Source: Spirochaetales bacterium (GTDB lineage Bacteria > Spirochaetota > Spirochaetia > SZUA-6 > JAFGRV01). From it: DNA of 45,543 nucleotides. Under the pieces are notes generated by a model. The model was not told the DNA's origin and did no database searches. It worked only from the letters and a program-made list of their open reading frames with translations. The translations under genes were made by a program, and so were the position numbers. Below, in pieces: positions 17,613-27,201 of the stretch (positions are counted from its first letter, which is position 1; each line of letters starts with the position of its first letter). The stretch covers positions 1-45,543 of the forward strand of contig JAFGQK010000184.1 in the NCBI GenBank assembly GCA_016935735.1, given 5' to 3'.

Positions 17613-19190
17613 ATGTCAAAAGGATATTTTGCATTAGTACTTCATGCACATCTCCCATTTGTACGCCATCCTGAATATGAACGCTTTCTGGAAGAAAACT
17701 GGCTGTATGAAGCGATTTCAGAAACGTACCTCCCCCTTTTAAGGATATTCCGGCGACTGGAAGAAGATAAGATTCCCTTCCGGCTCACATTAAGTGTTTC
17801 TTCCACACTGGCAGCTATGCTGGGAGATGAGTTGCTGCAAAACAGGTACATAACACACATTGAACGTCTTATTGAACTTTCGGAAAAAGAGAAAAAACGG
17901 ACAGAGAATGAACCGGAGTTCAATAAGCTTGCCTCCATGTATTATGATATATTTAAACAAAATTATGAAGATTTTACAGAACTATATAAAAAGAATATTT
18001 TAAAGGGAATAAAGTACTTCCAGGAAAAAGGATACATTGAACTCATTACCTGTAGCGCTACACACTGTTTTCTCCCTTTTCTTGAAAATTATCCCCGGAA
18101 TATAGAAGCACAAATAAGACTGGCAGTACTTTCCCATGAAAAAATATTTGGACAAAAGCCAAAGGGATTCTGGCTACCGGAATGCGGCTATTACCCGGGA
18201 ATCGAAAAACATCTGAAAGAAAACGGTATCAATTATTTTTTTACCGATACTCATGGAATTCTCTTTGCCGAAAGAAAACCGGTGTATGGCATTTACGCCC
18301 CTGTTTGCTGCAATAATCTTGTGGCTGCATTTGGCAGGGCACCGGCATCCTCCTGGGCTGTCTGGTCTGCCGAAGATGGCTACCCGGGTGATTATCAGTA
18401 CAGGGAATATTACCGGGATATCGGATACGATCTTCCCATGGATTATATCCGGCCTTATATTCATGAAGGAGATTTACGGATTGATACAGGCATAAAATAT
18501 TATGCAATCACCGGGTCTGAGAATAAAAAACCCTATGACCGGGAAAAGGCTATGGAAAAAGTGAAAGAACACGCAGATAATTTTGTTTATATGCGATGTA
18601 ACCGGATCGAAAAATTGGAATCCCAGATGGACCGCCCCCCGATTATCGTGACTCCTTTTGATGCAGAATTGTTCGGGCACTGGTGGTTTGAAGGACCTGA
18701 ATGGATCGAAGCTGTGGTAAGAAAAATAGCTTTAGAAAAAAATACCATTACAATGATTACCCCTTCCGATTACATGGAGATTCATAGTTCAAATCAGATA
18801 TCTACACCATCATACTCAAGCTGGGGAAATAATGGCTATGCCGAAGTCTGGCTGGAAGAGAGTAATGACTGGATTTACAAACATATTCATATAGCATCTG
18901 AACGTATGATTGAGCTGGCCCAACGTTTTCCAGCTGCAGAAGGAATAGAGAAAAGGGCACTTAACCAGGCAGCACGTGAACTTTTACTGGCACAATCGTC
19001 AGATTGGGCTTTTATCATGAAAACGGGCACTACGGTCCCTTATGCAGTAAAAAGAACACGAGAACACCTCTATAACTTTACAACACTTTATAAAGCCCTT
19101 GTAAAAGAAGAAATCGATGAAAAGTGGCTTTTTTCCATTGAAAATAAAAACAATATTTTCCAGGATATTTCTTATCTGGTTTTTTCTTAA
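17613..19190 (+). CDS. GH57 1,4-alpha-glucan branching-type enzyme
   Basis: A 525-residue GH57 enzyme of the DUF1957-containing class that includes 1,4-alpha-glucan branching enzymes, which cut an alpha-1,4 chain and rejoin it by an alpha-1,6 link. Visible motifs are HAHLP (H11, H13), GFWLPECGY with the candidate nucleophile E190, and VTPFDAELFGHWWFEGP with candidate acid D350. The C-terminal helical domain (about 420-525), with ALNQAARELLLAQSSDWAF, is typical of this class. It is the second gene of the DUF4912 operon. The protein lacks a signal peptide and should be cytoplasmic. Branching rather than amylase activity is inferred from the C-terminal domain. Confidence 0.88.
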   Translation: MSKGYFALVLHAHLPFVRHPEYERFLEENWLYEAISETYLPLLRIFRRLEEDKIPFRLTLSVSSTLAAMLGDELLQNRYITHIERLIELSEKEKKRTENEPEFNKLASMYYDIFKQNYEDFTELYKKNILKGIKYFQEKGYIELITCSATHCFLPFLENYPRNIEAQIRLAVLSHEKIFGQKPKGFWLPECGYYPGIEKHLKENGINYFFTDTHGILFAERKPVYGIYAPVCCNNLVAAFGRAPASSWAVWSAEDGYPGDYQYREYYRDIGYDLPMDYIRPYIHEGDLRIDTGIKYYAITGSENKKPYDREKAMEKVKEHADNFVYMRCNRIEKLESQMDRPPIIVTPFDAELFGHWWFEGPEWIEAVVRKIALEKNTITMITPSDYMEIHSSNQISTPSYSSWGNNGYAEVWLEESNDWIYKHIHIASERMIELAQRFPAAEGIEKRALNQAARELLLAQSSDWAFIMKTGTTVPYAVKRTREHLYNFTTLYKALVKEEIDEKWLFSIENKNNIFQDISYLVFS

Positions 19191-19212
19191 CTATTGCTTT
19201 ATCAGATAATTG

Positions 19213-19566
19213 TTAAGAATTGGCATCAGTATGGTAATCTGAATCTTCATGATATTCCCTTTCAATACTGATAAGCCGTTCCAGTTTTATAAGCTGGAAA
19301 GTTTTGAGCAAGCTGTCACTGCACCCGCGGATTTTAATTGTTCTACCGGCTTCTTCCAGCCTTTTCTGATAGAGAAAAATTTTCCCTATACAGGAAGAGT
19401 TGATTGAATCAACATCGGTAAAATTCAAGGTGATTATTTTCCTGTTTTTTTCTTCCAGCTTTCTTAACTGGTCTTCGAAGGATTCAGTTGCTTCCATTCC
19501 CATGAGGGTTCCATGGACTTCAAGGATTATTTCTCGAGTAGAAATTTCTTTAATCACAAACCTCAT
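19213..19566 (-). CDS. STAS-domain anti-sigma-factor antagonist-like protein
   Basis: A 117-residue single STAS domain. It has the beta strand ITLNFTDVDSIN and then SSCIGKIF, where S57/S58 align with the phosphorylatable serine of SpoIIAA-type antagonists (the usual DSSG is NSSC here). Such proteins bind anti-sigma kinases or other partners in a phosphorylation-dependent way. No kinase or phosphatase partner is encoded beside it. It is the last gene of a three-gene minus-strand operon, 33 bases after an unknown small gene. The role is inferred from the fold alone. Confidence 0.82.
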   Translation of the reverse strand: MRFVIKEISTREIILEVHGTLMGMEATESFEDQLRKLEEKNRKIITLNFTDVDSINSSCIGKIFLYQKRLEEAGRTIKIRGCSDSLLKTFQLIKLERLISIEREYHEDSDYHTDANS

Positions 19567-19599
19567 AGTATATCTCCTGAAAAATTACCTTACCATACC

Positions 19600-19857
19600 T
19601 TATAAGAATACTCCATTTTTTATATACTGTGATAAATCGATCCGATTCATAAGCTCAAGATGATAATTAGTTATATTTTCATTCCTTGTTGATTGCATGG
19701 TGATTTTACATACCCTGTAGACAATCATTTTCGCTGTTTGTAATGGTAATTCCAGGGGATTACCATTTAAATCAACAAGCTGATTTATCTTTAATGTATG
19801 CGGTATCTCCCTGCGATCACCTTCTGGATATAATATCTTCCGGGTTGATGTAATCAT
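19600..19857 (-). CDS. Small protein of unknown function
   Basis: An 85-residue soluble protein that I do not recognise. It has no cysteines forming a metal site, no signal peptide and no membrane segment. The sequence alternates hydrophobic and polar residues in the middle (LQTAKMIVYRVCKITMQS), suggesting a small alpha/beta or beta-rich domain. It lies between DUF1820 (43 bases upstream) and STAS (33 bases downstream), and the tight spacing is the main support for it being a gene. Confidence 0.6.
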   Translation of the reverse strand: MITSTRKILYPEGDRREIPHTLKINQLVDLNGNPLELPLQTAKMIVYRVCKITMQSTRNENITNYHLELMNRIDLSQYIKNGVFL

Positions 19858-19900
19858 AATTAAAACCTACCCTGTTTCTTAATCTTTTTCAATATATAGC

Positions 19901-20215
19901 CTATTTTTTTTTATTTTTATTCTCCTCCACAAGGGTAAAAGGCATTATTTTTTTCTCTTCTGTCCGTTTACCTGGACGGTTCGGATGGATAATCTCCTCA
20001 ATAAGGGTCACAGCCTGAAAAGGAATCATGATATGATCTACACTACCAAAATCTTTTCTGATATCATCATCCTGGGGATTTATTATGATTTTCTTTGTAT
20101 CTTCAAACACCAGATCTTTGATTGATACAAAATAAGGATGTGTCAAATCGAGTTGCTTTGCATTCAACTGGATTTCCTTTTCTTTCCACTTGAAATGTAC
20201 TTTATATAAGGACAA
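19901..20215 (-). CDS. DUF1820-family protein
   Basis: A 104-residue protein matching DUF1820. The family pattern is visible as KVHFKWKEKEIQLNAKQ, then VSIKDLVFED, IINPQDDDIRKDFGSVDHIMIPFQAV and a charged, Lys-rich tail. The function of DUF1820 is unknown. The start codon is TTG: GAGGA lies about eight bases upstream and family homology begins at once. It is the first gene of a three-gene operon and has its own promoter about 20 bases upstream. Confidence 0.82.
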   Translation of the reverse strand: MSLYKVHFKWKEKEIQLNAKQLDLTHPYFVSIKDLVFEDTKKIIINPQDDDIRKDFGSVDHIMIPFQAVTLIEEIIHPNRPGKRTEEKKIMPFTLVEENKNKKK

Positions 20216-20234
20216 TACTATTCCTCATTCTTTT

Positions 20235-20263
20235 GTTATACTTTTTATTCGACATAAATACAA
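20235..20263 (-). promoter_or_regulatory. Promoter of the DUF1820-STAS operon
   Basis: On the minus strand TTGTAT (20263-20258), a 17-base spacer, then TATAAC (20240-20235). This separates the small-gene operon from the Hps-RraA gene upstream. Confidence 0.6.
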
Positions 20264-20376
20264 TTATAGATTATAAAAGATAAATAGCATTTGTCAACTG
20301 GATTTTTAGAACAAGAGTAAATGCTGGTAATAGAGGGAAATATAAATAAAAAAGTGAAATTACAGACAGACTATGG

Positions 20377-21690
20377 TCAACCGATCGCTCCCTGGACACC
20401 CCTTTTTTCCCATTTTTTTAAATCCACAACTTTAGCAAGTGTCGAGTTTAGATCTTTAATCTCCTGGCGTATCCTGTTCTCTGCTTCCAGAACATCAGCT
20501 GCCCTGTTTGCCATTTCCACAACACGGTCTCCGGGAAGGACCATTACCCCATCATCATCTGCAACAATCCAGTCCCCTGGTTCAATTTTCTGACCGGATA
20601 TGGTAACCGGGGTATTAATTTCCCCGAGTCCGTGCGGGTCCCCCGCCTCGGAAACCACGAGCTTTGTCCATACTGGAAAGTTGAGTTTCCGTATATCACC
20701 TGTATCCCGGACAGCACCATTAACGACAATACCGGCAATTCCCTTGTTTTTAGCACTCTCCGATGCCAGCTCTCCCCAGATTGCAGGAGGCTGCCCATAC
20801 GCATTGATGACAATCACCTCTCCCTGTTTAGCTACATCAATTGCTTCTACTGGTTTTGCCCAGTCACCTGGTATGGTCCGGACAGTAACTGCGGGACCAC
20901 ATATATGAGTGCCCTTGATGAGCTGCTTTATCCCATACAGACAGGGTAACCGGTGGGTACCGTCGGAAATATTACTTGTCCTTACCATGGTAAGTATCCG
21001 CCTTAAGTCCGCTTCTCCTGTCCGCTTGAAAAGGGTCGTCTCCACTGGTTTACAGGTGTTCATTGCTTGCTTGATAGCTTCTGCGGCTTTTTTTACATCA
21101 ATTGCTTTTGTAATGGCACCACCGACAATAATCACATCTGCACCGGCTTCAACAGCAAATGCTGCTGTTTCACTGTTCAAGCCCCCGGCAACAGCAACAA
21201 TAAGATCCGTCTCTTTTCTTATGAGCTTGAGTTGTTCAAGAGGGTCTTTCCCCTCCATCTGTGCATCGATGGCACAGTGTACATCGATCCAGGCAACACC
21301 CAATTCCCGGTATTTTTTTATAAGAGGGAAAGGATCCCGCACACCAAGAAGATCAACAGCAACCTTAATCCCATAGTGGTGGCCTGTTTCAACACATTCA
21401 CGGATTGTATTCATGGTTGCTGTCCCAAGTACGGTTATAATATTAGCCCCTGCTTTTGCCGCTGCTTCTGCTTCAATCTTCCCGGCATCCATTGTTTTCA
21501 TATCTGCAATAATTGTCTTATCCGGGAAAAGATCACGGAGTTTACGAATCGAGTTCAGACCTTCTGATTTTATTAAAGGCGTGCCCGCTTCAATGTAATC
21601 TGCACCGCCTTCTGATGCCTTTTGGGCAACATCAATTGCCCTGTGTAAATCTACAAAATCCAGAGCAACCTGAAGTTTCGCATTACTCAT
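20377..21690 (-). CDS. Hexulose-6-phosphate synthase / RraA-like fusion
   Basis: A 437-residue bifunctional-looking protein. Residues 1-210 are 3-hexulose-6-phosphate synthase of the OMP-decarboxylase superfamily, with DMKTMD (D63, K65, D68) supplying the DxKxxD active-site motif. This enzyme joins formaldehyde to ribulose 5-phosphate, or runs in reverse to make pentose phosphate. Residues 225-437 are an RraA-like domain with IWGELASESAKNKGIAG and VVNGAVRD, the fold shared by RNase E inhibitors and HMG/CHA-type aldolases; an aldolase is as likely as RNase regulation here. No phosphohexuloisomerase gene is in the window. The ATG has AAGGAAAAG upstream. The fusion is known in other genomes. Confidence 0.9.
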   Translation of the reverse strand: MSNAKLQVALDFVDLHRAIDVAQKASEGGADYIEAGTPLIKSEGLNSIRKLRDLFPDKTIIADMKTMDAGKIEAEAAAKAGANIITVLGTATMNTIRECVETGHHYGIKVAVDLLGVRDPFPLIKKYRELGVAWIDVHCAIDAQMEGKDPLEQLKLIRKETDLIVAVAGGLNSETAAFAVEAGADVIIVGGAITKAIDVKKAAEAIKQAMNTCKPVETTLFKRTGEADLRRILTMVRTSNISDGTHRLPCLYGIKQLIKGTHICGPAVTVRTIPGDWAKPVEAIDVAKQGEVIVINAYGQPPAIWGELASESAKNKGIAGIVVNGAVRDTGDIRKLNFPVWTKLVVSEAGDPHGLGEINTPVTISGQKIEPGDWIVADDDGVMVLPGDRVVEMANRAADVLEAENRIRQEIKDLNSTLAKVVDLKKWEKRGVQGAIG

Positions 21691-21779
21691 TTTCTTTTCC
21701 TTTCTATTGTGCCACTATCCTGTTTCAATCCTCATTCAGACAGTGCCTGTCAACAATAAAACTGGTTTTACCTTACAAA

Positions 21780-21808
21780 ATTGTATATCCACCAGCAGGA
21801 TGTGTCAA
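21780..21808 (-). promoter_or_regulatory. Promoter of the Hps-RraA gene
   Basis: On the minus strand consensus TTGACA (21808-21803), a 17-base spacer, then TACAAT (21785-21780). This gives a leader of about 80 bases before the ATG at 21690. Confidence 0.65.
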
Positions 21809-21883
21809 TACGTAACATTATCATCCGGTTTTTTTCATTCAGTCCCGGGCAAATCAGCAACTACTTAAGAATTAAGAATTTTA

Positions 21884-21912
21884 TTGATATAATAAACAGA
21901 TGGGTGTATAAT
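21884..21912 (+). promoter_or_regulatory. Promoter of the histidine-kinase giant sensor
   Basis: TTGATA (21884-21889), a 17-base spacer, then a perfect TATAAT (21907-21912). The expected start of transcription is near 21919, about 110 bases before the ATG, which itself has no strong ribosome-binding site. Confidence 0.65.
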
Positions 21913-22030
21913 AGAACAGGAAATTGATATAACAATATCTCAGGTTAATGAATTGGGATGGTGATTTTTAGATTAAAATAATTGCAGCTATTATTTTCTA
22001 TTAATAAGGTAATTTTATATAAGAATTTAA

Positions 22031-25000
22031 ATGAAGAAAAAGAATGAAAATTCATTTAGCACTATCATTTTTAATCAGTATAATCTACTCAATGTAGAGT
22101 ACGAAAATGCCTATTTCAAGGTCTGGCGTGTAAAAGACTTACATGAAAAAAAGGAATTGCTTCTTAGTCAATTTAAGAAAAAAATCGTTTCATACCGCGA
22201 GCAGGATATAATAAGATATAAAAGCGAGATGGATATTCTCGCAAAAGTGGATCATCCCAATATTTTAAAGATTTATGGTGTTAAAGAATATGACCACCTG
22301 CTTTATACGATTAATTGTACGACGGTTGGAAGCCGGCTTTCAGTCCATCTGACAAGGGACAAAACATTTGATCTTTTCACTATTCTTACTGTAATAAAAG
22401 GCATTTCCAGGGCACTTTCCTGTTCCCATTATTATAATATTATCCATGGTTCTATAGAACCGGATAAAATCTGGCTTAAAATCAATAACGGGAATGCTTC
22501 CGTTATTCAACTTTCCGGCTTTGGACTATTCCCATTTATCGATCTCACTACAATTTCTGATTCAAAATCAATACTTAATACAGTAAGCTATCTTTCCCCG
22601 GAGGCAGTTGGAATCATTAACAGCCCCATTAACCGGGTAAGCGATATCTATTCATTAGGAGTGCTTTTTTACCAGCTCTGTACCGGAAGACTCCCATTTT
22701 ATGACGATACTATCGAAGGGCTGGTGCATAAGCATATTGCAGATTCTTTTATTCCCCCCAGTCAAATAAATAAAGATATCCCTCCCGGCCTTGATGATAT
22801 AATTTCCAGACAACTGCAAAAGGATCAGGATAAGAGGTATCAAACGATCGAAGCCTTTTTGACAGATATGGAAAGTCTGGAGCAGAAAGTCAAAAAAGAA
22901 AAAAATAAAATAGCCAAACCTGTTGAATTATGTCTGAATACGTCATTTATCGGCCGCAGGAGTGAAATTAATGCTATTAAGAAATGTATTAAAGAGACTG
23001 TACTCCCCAAAGGCCGGCTTCTCTTAATCGGGGGTGAAAGTGGTTCCGGTAAGACCCGGTTAATCGATGAATTTAAAGAACTCATCGACAGGAATAAGGT
23101 GTGTGCTGTTTTTAGCAGGTGTTTTCAAGGAGAAAGCAAAACACCATACTCCTCCATACATGATATTCTTGAACAATTTAATACGTTCCATTCTCAGTTG
23201 AAAAAAGACGAACAACAAACAGAAAAAATAAGACTTACCAATTGTGTCGGTCATTTCGGACAAATTATATTGCAGGTAAATGATAAACTCTCGTCCATCC
23301 TGGGAAAGGCAGAACCATTAATTGAACTGGAGCCCGAAAAAGAAAACAAACGTTTTTATGAGGTATGTACTGAATTCCTCTGTTCCCTGGGGAACAAAGA
23401 AAGACCATTTATCCTGTTTATTGATGATCTACAATGGATTGATGAGGGAAGTCTTGCTATTTTGAATGAGATCATGCCGGTGATTCATAAATATCCTTTC
23501 CTGATCGTTGGCACATATAGAACAGAAGATATAGCAGATGATCATATAATCAAAAAAGTTCTAATTAATAATAATATACAATTACTAAAATTGGAAAATC
23601 TGCATTATTCGCATTTACGATTATTATTAGCGGAATTACTGAATTCGGAACTGGATGATGTTCTGGGTGAACTTACCGGTTATATTATGAACCAGGGTAA
23701 AGGAAATCCCTTCTTTTCAATTGAACTGGTAAAACATCTTTTTGCAGAAGACATTATATATAAAACAAATAGCAAATGGGAATTAAACTGGACAAATATA
23801 AATATACAGGATATACCATCTTCCTTAATTGATTTTATTTTAAAAAGAATTAAACTCCTTTCGGAAAGTGAAAGAGATTTATTAAGCTGTGGAGCAGTAA
23901 TCGGTTCAATGTTTTCCCGTGAATTGCTAAAATCAATCAGCAATAAAAGTATAGAAGAAATAGAAAAAACACTGAACAAAGCATTCCAATTGCAATTAAT
24001 CGGGGAAAGGATGCTTTTTTCACAAAAAATCCGCTTTTCACATAATAAGATTCATGATGCTTTCAATAACTATATTGACCAGACATCCAGAAAAGAGATT
24101 CACTATAAAATAGCTTTATTTTATGAAGAAAAGGGGGTAAAGAGTGAAAGTGATATCTTTCTGATTGCCAATCACTATATCAAATCAGGGAATAAATCTA
24201 GAATTCTTGAATTTGCTTTAAAAGCCGGGGATCTGGCCAGAAGTAAATATGCTAATGAAGCTGCAATCAACTATTATGGTACAGTAAAAAAAATCCTTGA
24301 ACAGAATAATCAGAAAGGAATTCAAGCCTGGATAAAAGTAAATGAAAAACTTATTGATAGTTATCTTTTAACAGGAAACAGTGATAATGCGATAAAAATT
24401 GTTCATAATGCATTACCCCATATAAAAAGTAAGTTCTCGCAAGCCGTATATTTTTGTAAACTAACAACCGCGTTTTATAAAAAGGGTGATTATAGAAAGT
24501 GTGAAGAATACGGGAAAACCGGATTAAAATTATTGGGAGAATATTTACCGACTTCAAAAAAAGCAGTACTCATAGGATTATTAAAGGAATTATTCATACA
24601 TATAATCCATAGCCTCTTTTCGTTCACCATGTCAAAAAAGAATAAAAATAGAAAATATGAATTAATCTGCCAGTTTTATTCCGTATTGAACTGGACATAT
24701 ATATTAAGCGATCTTACAAAATTCATCCGTTCAATATTAAGAATGCTGAATTTTTCAGAGGCAAAAATCGGAGAATCAAAACAACTGGCATTTTGTTATA
24801 ATGGTTATGCCGGTCTTTGTATGGCAATACCTTTTTTCAAACGGGCTTTAATTTATTTTAACAAAGCATTGCGTCTACGGGAAGAAATTCATGATGAGTA
24901 TGGAATTGCACAAACAATTCAATCACTGGGATTTTGTTATGAATTAATGGGAATGTATAATAAATCAATAACATATCTCAAACAGGCAAAACATAAGTTT

Positions 25001-27085
25001 TCAATTATAGGTGATGTGACGGATTACGGGAGATCCTTACTCGGATTGGCGGAAAATTATTATCTTTTATCTGATTATAAAAAAGCTCTTTGTGCGGTAA
25101 AAGAATATCATAAAATTGCTTTAAAATCAAAAGACAACTATTCCCTGTCCAACAGCCATAATCAATTCTTTAAAATATATCTTGAGACAGGAAATTTGAA
25201 AGAAGCAGAAATAAATTTATTGAAAGGATACTATATAAGCAAAAGAAATAAAGTTGAAGCTGTTTACTGTTTATCTATTATCGATTCAGGCAGGTATTAC
25301 CTGGAACAGGAAAAAACAAAGGAAGCACTCAACTATTTAAATAATATTGATATGTTAAATAAAGTAAAAGCAATTGTTACGCATTACATTTGTTATTTGT
25401 ATAATTTAAAAGCAGAAACCAGAATTACTGATTTTCATAATAATACATATTTTCAAAGAAAGAAAAGAAAAAAGGATCTTCGTAAAATCAAACGGGCATG
25501 CAGAATAGCTTTGAAGAAAACAAAACTATGGGCTACTCATTATGGAGGTGCTTTAAGAGAGACTGCAAAATATTATGGCATTATTCATGATAATGTGAAA
25601 GCAACACAGTTTTTTATTGCAAGCATAGAACATAATGAAAAAATCGGCAGGAAATTTGAAAGCGCAAAATGTTATTTTGAATATGGCAAATATTTAAAAA
25701 CATATGTTGATGATATTCAGGCAAATGAATATCTGTCAAAAGCTTATTATATTTTTAATGCGACAGGAGCTTCTGGTTACCTTCAAAAAACCGAGAAAAT
25801 TCTCGACACATTTTCCAGGGATATCTCTTTTTTAGAGAAATTTAAAGATAAAATTCGTCTTGCATCGATCATTAACTTAAGTCAGAAGATAAGCTCTATA
25901 TTACACATTGAAAGCTTACTTGATACAATTATTAAGGAAGCAATATCCATAACCGGTGCTACCTATGGCGGATTTTATATCCTGGATGAGAAAGATAATG
26001 ACCTGAAATTAAAAGCATCGATATCTGTTCGAAACAATAGTGATTGGAGCCGGTTTATTCATTTCAGGGAATATATTGCGCGTGTTGTTTTTGATACCGG
26101 CAAGATGATTTTTACCCGGGATTTATCAAAATATAAAAAGATAGATGAATGGCATCATTTAGCTATCGAAAAAATAAAATCGATCATATGTCTCCCCATA
26201 AAAGTACATAAGAAAAAGATCGGGGTGTTTTATATAGATAGCGATCAATCACACTCGGTATTCAATGATGAAGACGTTCAGTTATTGAATGTTTTTTTGT
26301 CCCAGGCCGCAATATCAATAGAGAATGCTCAATTATATAAAGGGCTGGGTGAAAAAGTGGAAGAACGGACTTTACAATTACAAAAAGCGATGAAAGATCT
26401 GGAAATATCAAACAGGGATTTACAACATTTTGTCTATATTATATCACATGATTTAAAAGAACCACTCAGAATGGTCTCCGGCTTTCTTCAATTACTGGTG
26501 AAAAGATACAAAGATAAATTGGATGAAAATGCGAACGAATTTATTGCATTTGCTGTGGATGGGGCAAACCGGATGACCTTAATGATAGAAGATTTATTAA
26601 AATATTCCCGGGTCGGCAGGCAGGAAAATGAAATTAAAATGGTAGACTGTAACGGGATAGTAAGCGATGTAAAGAAAAATCTCACCATCCTTATGGAAGA
26701 ACGCAAGGTAAAACTTTTTGTGGGAAAACTACCCGTTGTAATGGGATACCGGACGTTGTTAGTTCAATTATTCCAGAATTTAATAGTAAATGCGATTAAA
26801 TTCTGTGAAGCAGAGATACCTGTTATTCATATACAATTCGTAGAGAGAGATTCAGACTGGGAGTTTCAAATAAAGGACAATGGTATTAGTATTGCAGAGG
26901 AATATCAGGAGAAAATTTTTCAGATTTTTAAACGTATTGATAGAGAGAATAAGTATTCCGGGACAGGAATAGGTCTTGCACTTTGTAAAAAAATAGTTGA
27001 ACAACATGGGGGTACTATCTGGGTAGATTCTGTTATTGGTAAAGGCTCGACCTTTCATTTTACCATTCAAAAGATCGCACAGTAG
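22031..27085 (+). CDS. Giant sensor: pseudokinase-AAA-TPR-GAF-histidine kinase
   Basis: A 1684-residue cytoplasmic sensor kinase. Residues 15-290 have a Ser/Thr kinase fold but lack catalysis: HRD is HGS (139-141), DFG is GFG (163-165), and no VAIK lysine or glycine loop is visible. An AAA/STAND-type ATPase follows, with GESGSGKT at 335-342 and Walker B FILFIDDLQWIDE near 465. Helical TPR-like repeats fill about 720-1260, a GAF domain lies at about 1285-1440, then a short coiled coil. The C-terminal histidine kinase has SHDLKEP with phospho-acceptor H1473, the N box QNLIVNAIKF and GTGIGLALCKK. The first glycine box reads DNGISI rather than DNGIGI. No response regulator is adjacent, so its target is elsewhere. 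It is paralogous to the GGDEF sensor at 34280-39067 over about 1250 residues. Confidence 0.9.
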   Translation: MKKKNENSFSTIIFNQYNLLNVEYENAYFKVWRVKDLHEKKELLLSQFKKKIVSYREQDIIRYKSEMDILAKVDHPNILKIYGVKEYDHLLYTINCTTVGSRLSVHLTRDKTFDLFTILTVIKGISRALSCSHYYNIIHGSIEPDKIWLKINNGNASVIQLSGFGLFPFIDLTTISDSKSILNTVSYLSPEAVGIINSPINRVSDIYSLGVLFYQLCTGRLPFYDDTIEGLVHKHIADSFIPPSQINKDIPPGLDDIISRQLQKDQDKRYQTIEAFLTDMESLEQKVKKEKNKIAKPVELCLNTSFIGRRSEINAIKKCIKETVLPKGRLLLIGGESGSGKTRLIDEFKELIDRNKVCAVFSRCFQGESKTPYSSIHDILEQFNTFHSQLKKDEQQTEKIRLTNCVGHFGQIILQVNDKLSSILGKAEPLIELEPEKENKRFYEVCTEFLCSLGNKERPFILFIDDLQWIDEGSLAILNEIMPVIHKYPFLIVGTYRTEDIADDHIIKKVLINNNIQLLKLENLHYSHLRLLLAELLNSELDDVLGELTGYIMNQGKGNPFFSIELVKHLFAEDIIYKTNSKWELNWTNINIQDIPSSLIDFILKRIKLLSESERDLLSCGAVIGSMFSRELLKSISNKSIEEIEKTLNKAFQLQLIGERMLFSQKIRFSHNKIHDAFNNYIDQTSRKEIHYKIALFYEEKGVKSESDIFLIANHYIKSGNKSRILEFALKAGDLARSKYANEAAINYYGTVKKILEQNNQKGIQAWIKVNEKLIDSYLLTGNSDNAIKIVHNALPHIKSKFSQAVYFCKLTTAFYKKGDYRKCEEYGKTGLKLLGEYLPTSKKAVLIGLLKELFIHIIHSLFSFTMSKKNKNRKYELICQFYSVLNWTYILSDLTKFIRSILRMLNFSEAKIGESKQLAFCYNGYAGLCMAIPFFKRALIYFNKALRLREEIHDEYGIAQTIQSLGFCYELMGMYNKSITYLKQAKHKFSIIGDVTDYGRSLLGLAENYYLLSDYKKALCAVKEYHKIALKSKDNYSLSNSHNQFFKIYLETGNLKEAEINLLKGYYISKRNKVEAVYCLSIIDSGRYYLEQEKTKEALNYLNNIDMLNKVKAIVTHYICYLYNLKAETRITDFHNNTYFQRKKRKKDLRKIKRACRIALKKTKLWATHYGGALRETAKYYGIIHDNVKATQFFIASIEHNEKIGRKFESAKCYFEYGKYLKTYVDDIQANEYLSKAYYIFNATGASGYLQKTEKILDTFSRDISFLEKFKDKIRLASIINLSQKISSILHIESLLDTIIKEAISITGATYGGFYILDEKDNDLKLKASISVRNNSDWSRFIHFREYIARVVFDTGKMIFTRDLSKYKKIDEWHHLAIEKIKSIICLPIKVHKKKIGVFYIDSDQSHSVFNDEDVQLLNVFLSQAAISIENAQLYKGLGEKVEERTLQLQKAMKDLEISNRDLQHFVYIISHDLKEPLRMVSGFLQLLVKRYKDKLDENANEFIAFAVDGANRMTLMIEDLLKYSRVGRQENEIKMVDCNGIVSDVKKNLTILMEERKVKLFVGKLPVVMGYRTLLVQLFQNLIVNAIKFCEAEIPVIHIQFVERDSDWEFQIKDNGISIAEEYQEKIFQIFKRIDRENKYSGTGIGLALCKKIVEQHGGTIWVDSVIGKGSTFHFTIQKIAQ

Positions 27086-27115
27086 TAGTTTTCATCCGGA
27101 TCATATATATTTTTA

Positions 27116-27144
27116 TTGGTAATGACCTTTTCCGTGCATATACT
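27116..27144 (+). promoter_or_regulatory. Promoter of the NRPS-reductase gene
   Basis: TTGGTA (27116-27121), a 17-base spacer, then TATACT (27139-27144). The NRPS can therefore be transcribed apart from the sensor gene that ends at 27085, although read-through from that gene is also possible. Confidence 0.55.
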
Positions 27145-27201
27145 TATAGGTATATTGAAATAATATATCCTTGAATATAACACAAGAAGATACGATTGAT
27201 T

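Larger units (their letters stand above)
21691..22030. other. Divergent intergenic region with two promoters
   Basis: This 340-base gap between the Hps-RraA gene (minus) and the first giant sensor (plus) holds no recognisable gene. It contains a promoter for each: minus-strand boxes at 21808-21780 and plus-strand boxes at 21884-21912. The sensor message would have a leader of about 110 bases in which I see no clear riboswitch. Confidence 0.6.

Noticed and set aside
19186..19217. Inverted repeat CTTAACTATT/AATTGTTAAG as a bidirectional terminator
   Set aside because: The stem is AT-rich with a mismatch and no T run follows on either strand in the right place, so evidence for a Rho-independent terminator is weak.
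22031..22930. Active Ser/Thr protein kinase annotation
   Set aside because: A domain search would likely call this a protein kinase, but HRD, the catalytic lysine, Asn and DFG are all replaced, so I call it a pseudokinase.
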